Assembly (NCBI GenBank): GCA_020746105.1
Contig: CM036629.1
Location: 9,812,001-9,876,000, forward strand
Length of the DNA: 64,000 bases
Direction of reading: 5' to 3'
Origin: Trogon surrucura
Lineage: Eukaryota; Chordata; Aves; Trogoniformes; Trogonidae
Part shown: piece after piece, positions 58,701 through 64,000 of the stretch
Position numbering within the stretch: position 1 is the first letter of the stretch
How the letters are laid out: every line of letters begins with the position of its first letter
Notes under the pieces: generated by a model
Seen by the model: the letters and a program-made list of their open reading frames with translations, nothing else
Databases searched by the model: none
Told to the model about the DNA's origin: nothing
Made by a program: the position numbers and the translations under genes

Positions 58701-61700
58701 AAACATGTGCCCAGAGCTATCCTGCAGTGTCCAGTGTCACCTCCCAGCATGGTGGAGATGAGAAAGATACACACCTTCTTAAATCAGGACGTTCCTAAAC
58801 ATTTTTGCTTTCTACTGCACGTGCCTCAAGAGCTTGAACTATTCTGAACACCACTTTCAGAATCATATGCAGGCAGCTGCACGTAATTACTGAAATTTGA
58901 ATACTGAAATAGCTAAGCATCTATGTGGTTATTTCAGCATGCATATGATGATGAAATTATACTCCACATTTTCCCAAAATACATCTCCCAGTCTTTAGAG
59001 AACCTTAATTTAGTTCTAACAGTATTTTAATGCATTATTATTTTTAACTCACTCCATTAATTCTTTTTATTCACATCAAATCTCCTTGCTTTGACTGAAA
59101 GAGCCACATTCACTCCCCTACCTTGAATGCAGCTCTGGACTGCCATTGTTGTATTTGCTTCCTCTTTCCCAAACACCGAAATCGGGTACACGATAGGCTC
59201 TTTCCACGCAGAATACAAGATTTTGAATGAAGGACACCTACAGGAAGGAAAGAGAAGTGACAGAAGGAAAATCAAAGCATATTTTCTTCTGTTCATTTTT
59301 TCAAAGACAGAGTTGTTTATCCTCAGCCATCATAACTGTGCCTTCCATCTCAGCAAATGATGTTCCCCAGCTCAGTTTTTAATCACAAAACATTAAGAGC
59401 TGTCCCAAATTAGGTGATGATGTGATTTATACAAAAGTTCCTGCAAAGCCAGGGATAAAAGTTATTTCATATTGAAAACACATTTGAAGAGCTCCAAAAA
59501 GCTGGCATTTTGATCTTTCCAAAAAAAAAAAAAAAAAAAAAAAATTTGTCTTAAAAACAAGATTAGGACACAGAAATCTTGGTTCTGTTTCTTAATGCAT
59601 TCTAAGAGAATTCATACACCAAAGTTTTACTCTATTAGCTCCAGATAAGGCATACTTATGCAGTTTCAAACACATTCCTTTATAAACACAAATAAAACTC
59701 TGAAACAATTTATCATAATAAATATCTCCTCTTAGATCAACATGCTTCAACTGAATACTATGGTATTCAACGCTATTTTAAAGTATTTAAAGTGTATTTA
59801 ACTATAGCTGAGGATACTTCTTCCTCATTTACACAGTTGAAAAAGACATTTGGAGTTGCTCAATTGTAGAAAAGTTAAACCGATGATAAATTTCACAGTT
59901 CACTCCAAAGAGTCCACAGATTAGAATTCACAGGAAATTTAACCACAAACACAAGATTTACACTGGTTCATTCACCAAGAGCAGGGATTTCATCCCCTGC
60001 CATCCAAATTATTCTAGGAAATTCTGTGAGAAAAGAAAATATTTCAATGGCTATAAACACAACCATATTGGGGACCTAGAGAGAAGGATCCACTTTATTA
60101 CAGTCAAGTCATATTTTTTTTGATGAGCTACGAGATAAAAACCAAATCTTTTACTGAAAGTTACTTGCCTCCTTTTTAATTTGCCTGAATACCTCTATTT
60201 TGTCTTTTTTTTTCCTCTCCATTTTTCTTTAAATCTTAACAGGTTACTATTTCTGATATACTCTTCATGCTAATACTGGTCCACCAGCAATATATATAAT
60301 TCTACACTTGATGTGTCTCTATACATTACACGTCTCTGCTAAAAATTCACCGTGGGGTGCTCATGTACAATTATCTGTACACTAAATATTGTCATATCTA
60401 GTACTTTCAAGTCAATCTTTACATAGGCCCAGTATTACACATCCCTGTAATTTAGCATTTGGTTGTATTAAAACAAACTTTCTTTGAATGAAGCTAGAAC
60501 ACTCAGTAATTAAGAGTGTGGCTTCTCCTATTTTTATCATTAACTGAAATTTAGATGCATTAGCTAAATGAGTAAGCAGAAAGCACCACAGAGAAATATT
60601 TAACCTTACCAATGACTTCCTATCCTGATGATGTTCGGAACACACACACAAAAAAGTCAAGTTACAGATATTTTATGAGACTAACTAAGTGTTTTCAAAT
60701 AGCAGAACTACAAAAAAAAAAAAAGGCAGCAGATAACTTGTTGCAACCCAGAATCTTCACGGGCATGTAAATGCTATAACTAAGTCAATGCTACAGCACT
60801 TACAGAAATCATGGATTGCATGTGTTAAGCTTACTTACCCAGAAGTCAAGCATGTGGAGAGCAAGGTGTAATCAAGAATACACATGTAGCATGGATGACT
60901 CCAAATACTAGTGTTACTTTTTTTTATGTGTAGGTAACTGCTCTCGAATTCATTCACTTGCATAATCGTAAACTGTTCTCTTTGTTACGGATGCAAAGAT
61001 GCAATTAAATTATTTTTTTGGCTGCAAACAGATGCAACTAGGGGGTAGCTCATCAACAGCTGCCATGCCTCACATCAAGCAGCCCAATATACAAGGATTG
61101 TCTCCGAAGCCCAGAGTTCCGTGTACAAACATACTCCTGCAGACAGCTTGCCAAATATCAACCATCTGCCGCTGTGCTAGTGCTGCTTCAAAGCCCTCTC
61201 TCTACAAAGGGAAAGCGACTAAATATATCATGCAATGATAGCATTGGGAGGAAATATCCTACTTGGGTTTGGGTAGCAGTGCCAGTGTCCTGAATATTAT
61301 CCAGAAACAGAAGAAAACTTGGAAATGCCATCATTAAGTGGCATTAGTAAGATCTGAGAATAGATGCAACTGTTGAAGCTACACAGAGACTAACAGAATG
61401 TACAGGTCTGTGGCAAGATAATCTTGGTATAAATCTCCACAGCTCACTAATTTCTAGAGCACAGTTGCAATGAAAACTACATCCTGACGGTGGAGAAGAT
61501 CCACTGACTGGAGAGTCTGTACACACGCGCTTTTTCTGCAGATTCATTAATTAAATGCAAACATCTGGAGGTACTACAAATTGTAAGTCAAGCTATGCAA
61601 ATACATAATTATATACATCTGCCTCCTCACAGACAGGAAGGCAATTCAGAGAAAATAATATGGACATATCATATCATCTAAGTGACAAAGGAGATGAGTT

Positions 61701-62646
61701 ACATCACTTAGTTTTCTCATTATCTAAAGAAAAAACATTAATGAAGATGTTTTAGAAATATAATGCAAGTACACCCTATTACTGGAAAAATGTCCCTTTT
61801 TTAAAAATGGTAGTACTGTAAGTGCATTAAAGCTTTTTAAGGCCATACAGCAGCAATATTAAAACAGTCCAGAGTAAATTTAAACAAATCTGGTTAAGAA
61901 AATTGGGGAGAAGAAAAAAGATATCCAGGTTTTCCATTCCTGTCTCAAAACATAACCTCATTTTAGATCAGGACAGCAGGCTGTCCTGACATGACTTGTC
62001 CTCAAGTCAAGGCCATGGTGGCTATTATTATCTTATTTACAGAACAGTTAACAATCTCACAAACATCTCTTGCCATGACATAAAATTGTTTTATTTTCAA
62101 TTAAAGATACAGTAAAATTTCTTAACATTCATAGGTTCATATGCATTTGAAGAAAGTCCTTGAGCTTTTGAGAAAATTAACCCTATTATATTGAAATTCC
62201 ACTGGGCAAAATGCTGTGACTGACAGTTTGAAATAATTGGGAAAAGTGAGGACAACATAACTAGAAAGTGACCATCCTAGCAGACCTTTTAATTGTTGAC
62301 CTTGTAACTTTCAGAAATAACAGGGAAATACAGAGGTTTTCAATGTCACGTTACATTCACTCTTTTCATATCTAACACTTTATTAGCTATTAATTTATTT
62401 CACTATCCATTCATTCAATTCATCTTTTCTGACTTCCACTAGAAGTGGAGAGTAGCTGCAGTGTATTTCCAGAAACGTTATGCTACAGTTGGGAATTAAA
62501 TAAAACCAAGAAAAACCCCACAGCTTAATAAAGCATGTGTTTTAACATTGGAAATCAATTTTTACCTCATCTGTGTTGTAGATAATCTGCAGCCCTGAAG
62601 AGATCATCTCAACCAAATAGAGGAGAAATAATGACACAGCATTTAT
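13574..62646 (-). CDS. PHKB: PHKB, phosphorylase b kinase regulatory subunit beta (partial: 5' exons off the right edge)
   Basis: Minus-strand gene. Join, in transcription order: 62646-62566, 59237-59122, 52610-52547, 47776-47681, 45823-45626, 44938-44881, 43999-43922, 42039-41881, 38353-38259, 35063-35008, 34828-34735, 31770-31687, 31193-31089, 30250-30168, 30087-29997, 28596-28535, 28449-28287, 27800-27719, 26067-26010, then either 25232-25142 or 24299-24209, then 22970-22768, 20157-20023, 16686-16557, 16153-16046, 14841-14701, 13711-13574. The total is 2769 bases in one open frame (922 residues). The protein matches mammalian PHKB along its whole length. The N-terminal part is glucoamylase-like (GH15 fold), followed by the KPBB-type C-terminal domain and a CAAX box. 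PHKB is a regulatory subunit of phosphorylase kinase, which phosphorylates glycogen phosphorylase in the cytosol. The Ser pair in KRQSSTP sits at the position of human Ser-700/701, Ser-701 being a described phosphorylation site. About 171 N-terminal residues are missing. Confidence 0.97.
13712..14700 (-). other. PHKB: PHKB intron, 989 bp
   Basis: Intron between window exons 25 and 26, with donor GTGAGT at 14700. It holds a plus-strand open stretch of 113 codons (13682-14023) that begins inside the last exon on the opposite strand and has no recognisable content. Nothing else seen. Confidence 0.85.
14701..14841 (-). CDS. PHKB: PHKB window exon 25
   Basis: 141 bases, phase 0 at both ends, residues 831-877. 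Starts [15 protein letters not shown] and continues through [19 protein letters not shown], close to the mammalian beta subunit. Acceptor TTCTAG, donor GTGAGT. Part of the KPBB-type C-terminal domain. Confidence 0.97.
14842..16045 (-). other. PHKB: PHKB intron, 1204 bp
   Basis: Intron between window exons 24 and 25. Contains a short CR1 3' end at about 15875-15917. The 15.37-15.62 kb stretch is open on plus for 81 codons without recognisable content. Confidence 0.85.
15875..15917 (+). mobile_element. CR1 LINE 3'-end scrap
   Basis: Sequence TGGGACATTCTATGATTCTGTGA resembles the end of avian CR1 elements with their ATTCTATG-type 3' repeat, in plus orientation. Only the last few tens of bases are recognisable, and the upstream part is too diverged to assign. 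Confidence 0.55.
16046..16153 (-). CDS. PHKB: PHKB window exon 24
   Basis: 108 bases, phase 0 at both ends, residues 795-830. Encodes [20 protein letters not shown] and then [16 protein letters not shown], nearly identical to the mammalian beta subunit. Acceptor TTTCAG, donor GTCTGT (weak at +3). Confidence 0.97.
16154..16556 (-). other. PHKB: PHKB intron, 403 bp
   Basis: Intron between window exons 23 and 24. A 60-codon open stretch on the minus strand (16122-16304) starts in the exon and is read-through. Nothing else seen. Confidence 0.85.
16557..16686 (-). CDS. PHKB: PHKB window exon 23
   Basis: 130 bases, residues 751-794. One base completes the Arg codon split with the previous exon, then [16 protein letters not shown] and [14 protein letters not shown], ending FLPQ. 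Mammalian counterpart [16 protein letters not shown]. Acceptor CCACAG, donor GTAAAA. Confidence 0.97.
16687..20022 (-). other. PHKB: PHKB intron, 3336 bp
   Basis: Intron between window exons 22 and 23. Holds a CR1 fragment at about 18190-18290. Two overlapping open stretches on opposite strands around 18808-19166 (88 and 96 codons) show no recognised domain. The remainder is AT-rich intronic sequence. Confidence 0.85.
18190..18290 (-). mobile_element. CR1 LINE fragment, 3' end, minus orientation
   Basis: Reads TAGAATCACAGAATGGTTTG and then CCATGGGCAGGGACACCTCC, the reverse complement of the terminal part of avian CR1. The element therefore points to the minus strand and is heavily 5'-truncated, the usual state of CR1 copies. 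A 94-codon open frame that overlaps it is not a gene. Confidence 0.9.
20023..20157 (-). CDS. PHKB: PHKB window exon 22
   Basis: 135 bases, residues 706-750 with a Gly codon split at the start and an Arg codon split at the end. Encodes [16 protein letters not shown], then [20 protein letters not shown]. Mammalian counterpart WIIHAMEYELQIRGGD. Acceptor TTTCAG-like (ACTTCAG), donor GTAATG. Confidence 0.97.
20158..22767 (-). other. PHKB: PHKB intron, 2610 bp
   Basis: Intron between window exons 21 and 22. Contains a CAATAA-type simple repeat at 21582-21628. A 97-codon plus-strand open stretch (20250-20543) has no recognisable content. Confidence 0.85.
21582..21628. repeat. A-rich CAATAA/CAATCAATAA simple repeat
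   Basis: About 47 bp built from imperfect CAATAA and CAATCAATAA units on the plus strand. Simple repeat in an intron. Confidence 0.75.
22768..22970 (-). CDS. PHKB: PHKB window exon 21
   Basis: 203 bases, residues 639-705 plus two bases of the next Gly codon. Starts [19 protein letters not shown] and includes [19 protein letters not shown], ending GMLKIRI. Very close to mammalian [19 protein letters not shown]. Acceptor TGTAG, donor GTCAGT. This is the common exon that follows either alternative exon 20. Confidence 0.97.
22971..24208 (-). other. PHKB: PHKB intron, 1238 bp
   Basis: Intron between alternative exon 20a and window exon 21. AT-rich, with no repeat or gene recognised. Confidence 0.85.
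24209..24299 (-). CDS. PHKB: PHKB alternative exon 20a (mutually exclusive pair)
   Basis: 91 bases: one base completing the Trp codon TG|G, then 30 codons from [20 protein letters not shown] to VLVQGKQ, residues 608-638. Acceptor CCTCAG, donor GTAAGT (strong). It corresponds to one member of the alternative exon pair known in mammalian PHKB. Same length and phase as exon 20b, and 13 of 30 residues are identical to it (by eye). Confidence 0.93.
24300..25141 (-). other. PHKB: Spacer between the two alternative PHKB exons, 842 bp
   Basis: Holds no recognised repeat. A 66-codon plus-strand open stretch overlaps exon 20b on the opposite strand and is a shadow. At 842 bp the spacer is long enough to be spliced, so steric exclusion by a too-short intron is not the reason for exclusive use. 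Confidence 0.8.
25142..25232 (-). CDS. PHKB: PHKB alternative exon 20b (mutually exclusive pair)
   Basis: 91 bases: one base completing the Trp codon, then 30 codons, [20 protein letters not shown] to LLVHGKQ, alternative residues 608-638. Closely matches the mammalian variant [20 protein letters not shown]. Acceptor TATAG preceded by a purine-containing, weak tract, donor GTAAAG. Use of 20b in place of 20a changes the segment just before the common VTLGAFG exon. Confidence 0.93.
25233..26009 (-). other. PHKB: PHKB intron, 777 bp
   Basis: Intron between window exon 19 and alternative exon 20b. Its donor is GTTTGT. AT-rich, nothing else recognised. Confidence 0.85.
26010..26067 (-). CDS. PHKB: PHKB window exon 19
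   Basis: 58 bases, residues 589-607 plus two bases (TG) of the following Trp. Encodes [18 protein letters not shown]; mammalian TVSDHIERVYRRAGSQKL. Acceptor GTTTAG, donor GTTTGT, weaker than consensus. This donor is the one that must choose between exons 20b and 20a. Confidence 0.96.
26068..27718 (-). other. PHKB: PHKB intron, 1651 bp
   Basis: Intron between window exons 18 and 19. No repeat recognised. An 85-codon minus-strand open stretch (27154-27411) has no known content. Confidence 0.85.
27719..27800 (-). CDS. PHKB: PHKB window exon 18
   Basis: 82 bases, residues 562-588 plus one base. Encodes [20 protein letters not shown] and PNFITKE; mammalian [20 protein letters not shown]. Acceptor TTTTTTTAAG (an AAG acceptor after a long T tract), donor GTAAGA. 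Confidence 0.97.
27801..28286 (-). other. PHKB: PHKB intron, 486 bp
   Basis: Intron between window exons 17 and 18. A 105-codon plus-strand open stretch (27777-28094) overlaps exon 18 on the opposite strand and shows no recognised content. Confidence 0.85.
28287..28449 (-). CDS. PHKB: PHKB window exon 17 (phosphorylation-site region)
   Basis: 163 bases, residues 507-561. Encodes [17 protein letters not shown], then [19 protein letters not shown] and ILQKLN. The two serines of KRQSSTP align with human Ser-700/701, the latter a described phosphorylation site in the beta subunit. The start (APIF) differs from mammalian LPEF, while the rest is well conserved. Acceptor TTTTTCAG, donor GTAAGA. Confidence 0.97.
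28450..28534 (-). other. PHKB: PHKB intron, 85 bp
   Basis: A very short intron with donor GTAAGG and acceptor TTTCAG; compact introns of this size are common in bird genes. Confidence 0.9.
28535..28596 (-). CDS. PHKB: PHKB window exon 16
   Basis: 62 bases, residues 487-506 plus two bases of a Glu codon. Encodes [20 protein letters not shown]; mammalian [20 protein letters not shown]. Acceptor TTTCAG, donor GTAAGG. Confidence 0.97.
28739..28744. repeat. Target-site duplication CTCTTC, left copy
   Basis: Six bases directly before the LTR, repeated exactly at 29146-29151. This marks the original insertion site. Confidence 0.85.
28745..29145 (+). mobile_element. Solo LTR of an endogenous retrovirus (class II / ERVK-like)
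   Basis: 401 bp, starts TGTAGAGG and ends CCTCTTCA, giving TG...CA termini with near-perfect terminal inverted repeats (TGTAGAGG against TGAAGAGG). It is flanked by an exact 6-bp duplication CTCTTC, the size typical of class II (beta/alpha-like) retroviral integration. A TATA-like TATATATT lies at 29046-29053 and AATAAA at 29068-29073, close together as in short-R LTRs; another AATAAA is at 28970-28975. No internal genes, primer-binding site or second LTR follow, so it is a solo LTR left by recombination. The several open frames over it (up to 151 codons on the minus strand) are composition shadows. It is GC-rich compared with the surrounding intron. Confidence 0.88.
29146..29151. repeat. Target-site duplication CTCTTC, right copy
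   Basis: Exact copy of 28739-28744, immediately after the terminal CA of the LTR. Confidence 0.85.
29997..30087 (-). CDS. PHKB: PHKB window exon 15
   Basis: 91 bases, residues 456-486 with the first Arg codon split. Encodes [17 protein letters not shown], then [13 protein letters not shown]; mammalian [17 protein letters not shown]. Acceptor TTTCAG, donor GTATGA. Confidence 0.97.
30088..30167 (-). other. PHKB: PHKB intron, 80 bp
   Basis: Shortest intron in the window, donor GTAGAG, acceptor TTTCAG. Close to the lower size limit for vertebrate splicing. Confidence 0.9.
30168..30250 (-). CDS. PHKB: PHKB window exon 14
   Basis: 83 bases, residues 429-455 plus two bases of Arg. Encodes [18 protein letters not shown] and VLIREDNI, matching the mammalian sequence almost exactly. 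Acceptor ACCTAG, donor GTAGAG. Confidence 0.97.
30251..31088 (-). other. PHKB: PHKB intron, 838 bp
   Basis: Intron between window exons 13 and 14. Contains a locally GC- and CpG-richer patch at about 30540-30690 that I cannot assign to a known repeat; the rest is ordinary. Confidence 0.85.
31089..31193 (-). CDS. PHKB: PHKB window exon 13
   Basis: 105 bases, phase 0 at both ends, residues 394-428. Encodes [20 protein letters not shown] and [15 protein letters not shown]; mammalian [20 protein letters not shown]. Acceptor CAACAG, donor GTATTT. Confidence 0.97.
31194..31686 (-). other. PHKB: PHKB intron, 493 bp
   Basis: Intron between window exons 12 and 13. Contains a small tandem duplication (31594-31640) and no other recognised element. 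Confidence 0.85.
31594..31640. repeat. Two-copy tandem repeat, 28-bp period
   Basis: CATTCAGAGACTAATTCAA occurs at 31594-31612 and again at 31622-31640. A local slippage-type duplication. Confidence 0.85.
31687..31770 (-). CDS. PHKB: PHKB window exon 12
   Basis: 84 bases, phase 0 at both ends, residues 366-393. Encodes [20 protein letters not shown] and IGCLGTSK; mammalian [20 protein letters not shown]. Acceptor CTCACAG, donor GTTGTC, a poor match to GTAAGT. Confidence 0.96.
31771..34734 (-). other. PHKB: PHKB intron, 2964 bp
   Basis: Intron between window exons 11 and 12. Several overlapping short open stretches around 33.4-33.9 kb have no recognised content. No repeat identified. Confidence 0.85.
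34735..34828 (-). CDS. PHKB: PHKB window exon 11
   Basis: 94 bases, residues 334-365 with the first Arg codon split. Encodes [20 protein letters not shown] and [11 protein letters not shown], almost identical to the mammalian beta subunit. Acceptor CATAG, donor GTAAGG. Confidence 0.97.
35008..35063 (-). CDS. PHKB: PHKB window exon 10
   Basis: 56 bases, residues 316-333 plus two bases of Arg. Encodes [18 protein letters not shown]; mammalian [18 protein letters not shown]. Acceptor TTCTAG, donor GTATGT. The intron between this exon and exon 11 is 179 bp. Confidence 0.97.
35064..38258 (-). other. PHKB: PHKB intron, 3195 bp
   Basis: Intron between window exons 9 and 10. No transposon recognised. 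Open stretches of 85-105 codons at 36.7-38.0 kb on either strand show no known domain. Confidence 0.85.
38259..38353 (-). CDS. PHKB: PHKB window exon 9
   Basis: 95 bases, residues 284-315. Two bases complete Ala, then [17 protein letters not shown] and [14 protein letters not shown]; mammalian DELISPKDIDPVQRYVP. Acceptor TTTTCAG, donor GTAAGC. Confidence 0.97.
38354..41880 (-). other. PHKB: PHKB intron, 3527 bp
   Basis: Intron between window exons 8 and 9. No transposon recognised. Open stretches at 39.8-40.4 kb (71-78 codons) lie in a slightly GC-richer patch with no known content. Confidence 0.85.
41881..42039 (-). CDS. PHKB: PHKB window exon 8
   Basis: 159 bases, residues 231-283 plus one base. 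Encodes [20 protein letters not shown], then [19 protein letters not shown] and [13 protein letters not shown]. End of the glucoamylase-like region. Small differences from mammals: YPVVP becomes CPVVP and SNCGRDGK becomes SNSGRDGK. Acceptor CCATAG, donor GTAAGA. Confidence 0.97.
   Translation of the reverse strand, partial: VVLLYPSITMCQLILLNWKRRTLAVRNGFPVTVDAMGSFSCGDRQFTSLQNS
42040..43921 (-). other. PHKB: PHKB intron, 1882 bp
   Basis: Intron between window exons 7 and 8. AT-rich, no repeat or gene recognised. Confidence 0.85.
43922..43999 (-). CDS. PHKB: PHKB window exon 7
   Basis: 78 bases, residues 205-230 plus one base. Encodes [20 protein letters not shown] and QHTSE; mammalian [20 protein letters not shown]. 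Acceptor TTTTTAG, donor GTATTA. Confidence 0.97.
44000..44880 (-). other. PHKB: PHKB intron, 881 bp
   Basis: Intron between window exons 6 and 7. Unusually free of stops on both strands at about 44310-44785 (129 codons plus, 91 and 84 codons minus), without a recognised domain. Confidence 0.8.
44881..44938 (-). CDS. PHKB: PHKB window exon 6
   Basis: 58 bases, residues 186-204 plus one base. Encodes [19 protein letters not shown]; mammalian [19 protein letters not shown]. Acceptor TTTTCAG, donor GTAAGT. Confidence 0.97.
44939..45625 (-). other. PHKB: PHKB intron, 687 bp
   Basis: Intron between window exons 5 and 6. T-rich stretch near 45500-45560; nothing else recognised. Confidence 0.85.
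45626..45823 (-). CDS. PHKB: PHKB window exon 5
   Basis: 198 bases, phase 0 at both ends, residues 120-185. Encodes [20 protein letters not shown], then [20 protein letters not shown] and YYKPAEIK. Strongly conserved core of the glucoamylase-like part. Acceptor GTACAG, donor GTAAAG. Confidence 0.97.
46344..46543. repeat. 200-bp local direct repeat, copy 1
   Basis: Aligns base for base, without gaps, with 48212-48411 in the next intron, with about 13 mismatches by eye (roughly 93% identity). A core of about 88 bases from ACCATGTGCAACTATCATTA to ACAGAAACACAAAAA is identical. Not recognised as CR1 or LTR. Not coding. Confidence 0.9.
47007..47218 (-). mobile_element. CR1 LINE fragment, 3' end, minus orientation
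   Basis: Begins TAGAATCATAGAATCACAGA and continues through GGGCAGGGACACCTCCCACC and CCAGCCTGGCCTTCAACACC, the reverse complement of a CR1 3' region. 5'-truncated. A 60-codon plus-strand open frame over it is not a gene. Confidence 0.94.
47681..47776 (-). CDS. PHKB: PHKB window exon 4
   Basis: 96 bases, phase 0 at both ends, residues 88-119. Encodes [20 protein letters not shown] and [12 protein letters not shown]; mammalian [20 protein letters not shown]. Acceptor TTACAG, donor GTAAGT. Lies between the two copies of the 200-bp repeat. Confidence 0.97.
48212..48411. repeat. 200-bp local direct repeat, copy 2
   Basis: Ungapped match to 46344-46543 in the same orientation, 1868 bp away. Flanks outside the 200 bp do not match clearly. 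The pair brackets PHKB window exon 4 and the CR1 fragment at 47.0 kb. Confidence 0.9.
49263..49703 (+). mobile_element. CR1 LINE 3' portion, plus orientation
   Basis: Longest CR1 copy in the window (about 440 bp). Contains GGTTCAGGTTGGATAAGAGG, CTGGAACAGGCTGCCCAGGG and ends with ATGTTCTATGGATTCTATGA, the CR1 terminal repeat. It covers the end of the reverse-transcriptase frame and the 3' UTR of CR1; no intact ORF. Open frames over it (76 and 89 codons) are CR1-derived. Confidence 0.95.
52547..52610 (-). CDS. PHKB: PHKB window exon 3
   Basis: 64 bases, residues 66-87 with the first Ser codon split. Encodes [20 protein letters not shown] and Q; mammalian [20 protein letters not shown]. Acceptor CCTCAG, donor GTAATA. 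Confidence 0.97.
52611..59121 (-). other. PHKB: PHKB intron, 6511 bp (largest in the window)
   Basis: Intron between window exons 2 and 3. The only repeat recognised is a CR1 element at 57520-57773. Open stretches of 60-101 codons at 54.2, 55.6, 56.4 and 57-58 kb have no known content. Confidence 0.86.
57520..57773 (+). mobile_element. CR1 LINE 3' portion, plus orientation
   Basis: Contains GGTGACGGAGCCCTGGAACA, CTGGAGACATTCAAGACCTG and ends in three copies of ATTCTATG (about 57750-57773). A different CR1 subtype from the 49.3 kb copy, judged by its AGTCTCCTTCTCTGGAGA segment. 5'-truncated. Confidence 0.95.
59122..59237 (-). CDS. PHKB: PHKB window exon 2
   Basis: 116 bases, residues 28-65 plus two bases of Ser. 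Encodes [19 protein letters not shown], then [18 protein letters not shown]; mammalian [19 protein letters not shown]. Glucoamylase-like region. Acceptor CTGTAG, donor GTAGGG. Confidence 0.97.
59238..62565 (-). other. PHKB: PHKB intron, 3328 bp
   Basis: Intron between window exons 1 and 2. Holds a 24-base A-run (59521-59544) and no recognised transposon. An open stretch at 60999-61238 (79 codons plus) is of unknown nature. Confidence 0.86.
59521..59544 (+). repeat. A24 homopolymer
   Basis: Twenty-four consecutive A. It could be the tail of an old retroposed sequence, but no AATAAA or recognisable source sequence precedes it closely. Confidence 0.8.
62566..62646 (-). CDS. PHKB: PHKB window exon 1 (first exon present; upstream exons off the edge)
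   Basis: 81 bases, phase 0 at both ends, residues 1-27 of the partial protein (about residues 172-198 of the mammalian protein). Encodes [20 protein letters not shown] and IIYNTDE; mammalian [20 protein letters not shown]. Acceptor ACTTCAG, donor GTAAAA. Confidence 0.97.
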
Positions 62647-64000
62647 CTGAAGTAAATAAAGACAGAAAGGAAACTGTAATTAACTTTATGTTTATTTGAG
62701 TCACTTGAACAAACAAGTTAAAAGTGATACTACTCACTAACAAAGATGGTCCCACTGTAAAACAGTTTGGGTTCTTAAAAAATATTACCCTAATCTACCA
62801 ATATCCTAGATGTAATAATGAGGAAAAAATCAATAGGAAGAAATAGCATAAACCAGTATTGTCCTCTAAAAATTCTGCTGCAGTATCATTTTTTAAATTA
62901 TTTGAAACTACGACATTAAAATGTTTTTCCGTAGGCATACTGCTTTGAGCATCAGGCGATCCCTTTAGTCACAAGCTATTTCATGTTTACATATGCGACA
63001 AGTTATTCACAAGTAAAACACGAAGAAGGCAAGTAGCATAATGAATATTACAAAGCACATCTAAAAAGAAAAACATTTTATCCTTAACTGGAATTTTAGC
63101 ATTATGAATTCACAGAAGTATAATTACAACATTCGGATATGATTATATTTATGAAAAACTGTTTTGTAGCTGTACACAGCATTTATTATTAACAGTAATT
63201 ATTTTAAGCAGCTGTACAGATGAGCATCATAATGTCAATTTATTAATGAATCAAAGAAAACTGCTTTTGGTATGCAGAATTCCAGTATAATTAAGAATTT
63301 TTACAACTTCAATAGAGAAATTAAGTTTATCACAATAACTTGCTTCAATGAGCTAAAACCCCACAATCTCAGTACCTGACATTTAGAGAAACCACCTAGA
63401 ACAAAAAAAATGGACTTTTATCTGAAACATAGCAAATTAAGGGTAAAGTCCAAAGTGCCAAGTACTGCAATAACAATGGATCAGCTACATAACATACTCC
63501 ATCCACTCTTCTCAACTGAACCACCTCAGTTACTCTATTTTCTGTTGTCTCCACAGAGCTGAAAACCCCCTATTTTTTGACGTTTGCCGATGACAAAAAG
63601 GAACGTGCATTTGTGTTTATGGGAAAGGTTGAGTTACCACAAAAACTATCATACAGCGTTCCCGAGGTCCCAAAATTATTGTCTCCTCCTGCAGATAAAA
63701 TGTGCGTTTTCAGGAAGCTTCTCTGTGAAGTCCAAAATGCTAACTTAGAATAACTCCACAAACCATTTTTCCCAGAACATGTATTTCCTGAATTCAGCAT
63801 ATTTAGTGAGCTAACTACTGAAGTGATGTTGTCACCACAAAATTTAATAATTACTAACTTACTGGCAGTTCTGAATAATTTCACTAGCAATTTCTGAACT
63901 AAAAAGAGTACGCAGAGTTATGGAATGCAAAAGAACAAGGTCACTAATGCAAAAAGGGGTCTAAAGGCAAAAAGAAGAACAAAAAAAATTAGTAAATCAA
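62647..64000 (-). other. PHKB: PHKB intron continuing past the right edge
   Basis: The next upstream PHKB exon (mammalian ...EEYGHLQ) is not found before 64000. This stretch contains an unexplained region open on both strands at about 63515-63890 (see findings). Confidence 0.8.

Noticed and set aside
59057-59296. 79-codon minus-strand frame
   Set aside because: It covers PHKB window exon 2 in the wrong frame; the correct frame matches the beta subunit.
59300-59544. Processed pseudogene ending in the A24 run
   Set aside because: No polyadenylation signal, coding remnant or flanking target duplication was seen.

Overview
The window is a piece of a vertebrate nuclear genome, most likely a bird. 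It is AT-rich and intron-dominated. It carries several CR1-type LINE fragments ending in the (ATTCTATG)n tail typical of sauropsid CR1, and the one recognisable gene has compact introns, two of them only 80 and 85 bp. There is no prokaryotic gene organisation, no CRISPR array and no operon.

One protein-coding gene can be reconstructed: PHKB, the regulatory beta subunit of phosphorylase kinase, on the minus strand. I could place 26 consecutive exon positions between 62646 and 13574, plus one alternative exon. All use GT...AG introns, and the exon phases join into one uninterrupted frame of 2769 bases: 922 residues plus stop. By comparison with mammalian PHKB (about 1093 residues), roughly the first 171 residues lie beyond the right edge. 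The gene ends in a CAAX box (CTIS) followed by a 3' UTR with two polyadenylation signals near 12.7 kb. Two 91-bp exons at 25142-25232 and 24209-24299 form the mutually exclusive pair known from mammalian PHKB.

Layout: 1-12.69 kb is gene-poor sequence beyond the PHKB 3' end, with no exon I can support. 12.69-13.57 kb is the PHKB 3' UTR. 13.57-62.65 kb is the PHKB exon-intron body. 62.65-64 kb is PHKB intron running off the window. The introns hold CR1 fragments in both orientations (15.9, 18.2, 47.0, 49.3-49.7 and 57.5-57.8 kb). They also hold a 401-bp solo LTR with a perfect 6-bp target duplication (28745-29145) and a 200-bp ungapped direct repeat on either side of one exon (46344-46543 and 48212-48411).

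The product works in glycogen breakdown. PHKB is the beta part of the (alpha-beta-gamma-delta)4 phosphorylase kinase holoenzyme, which activates glycogen phosphorylase. I found no evidence for a new biological system. The most informative signals are the frame-locked alternative exon pair, the intronic LTR, the local duplication, and a few unexplained open stretches in introns.
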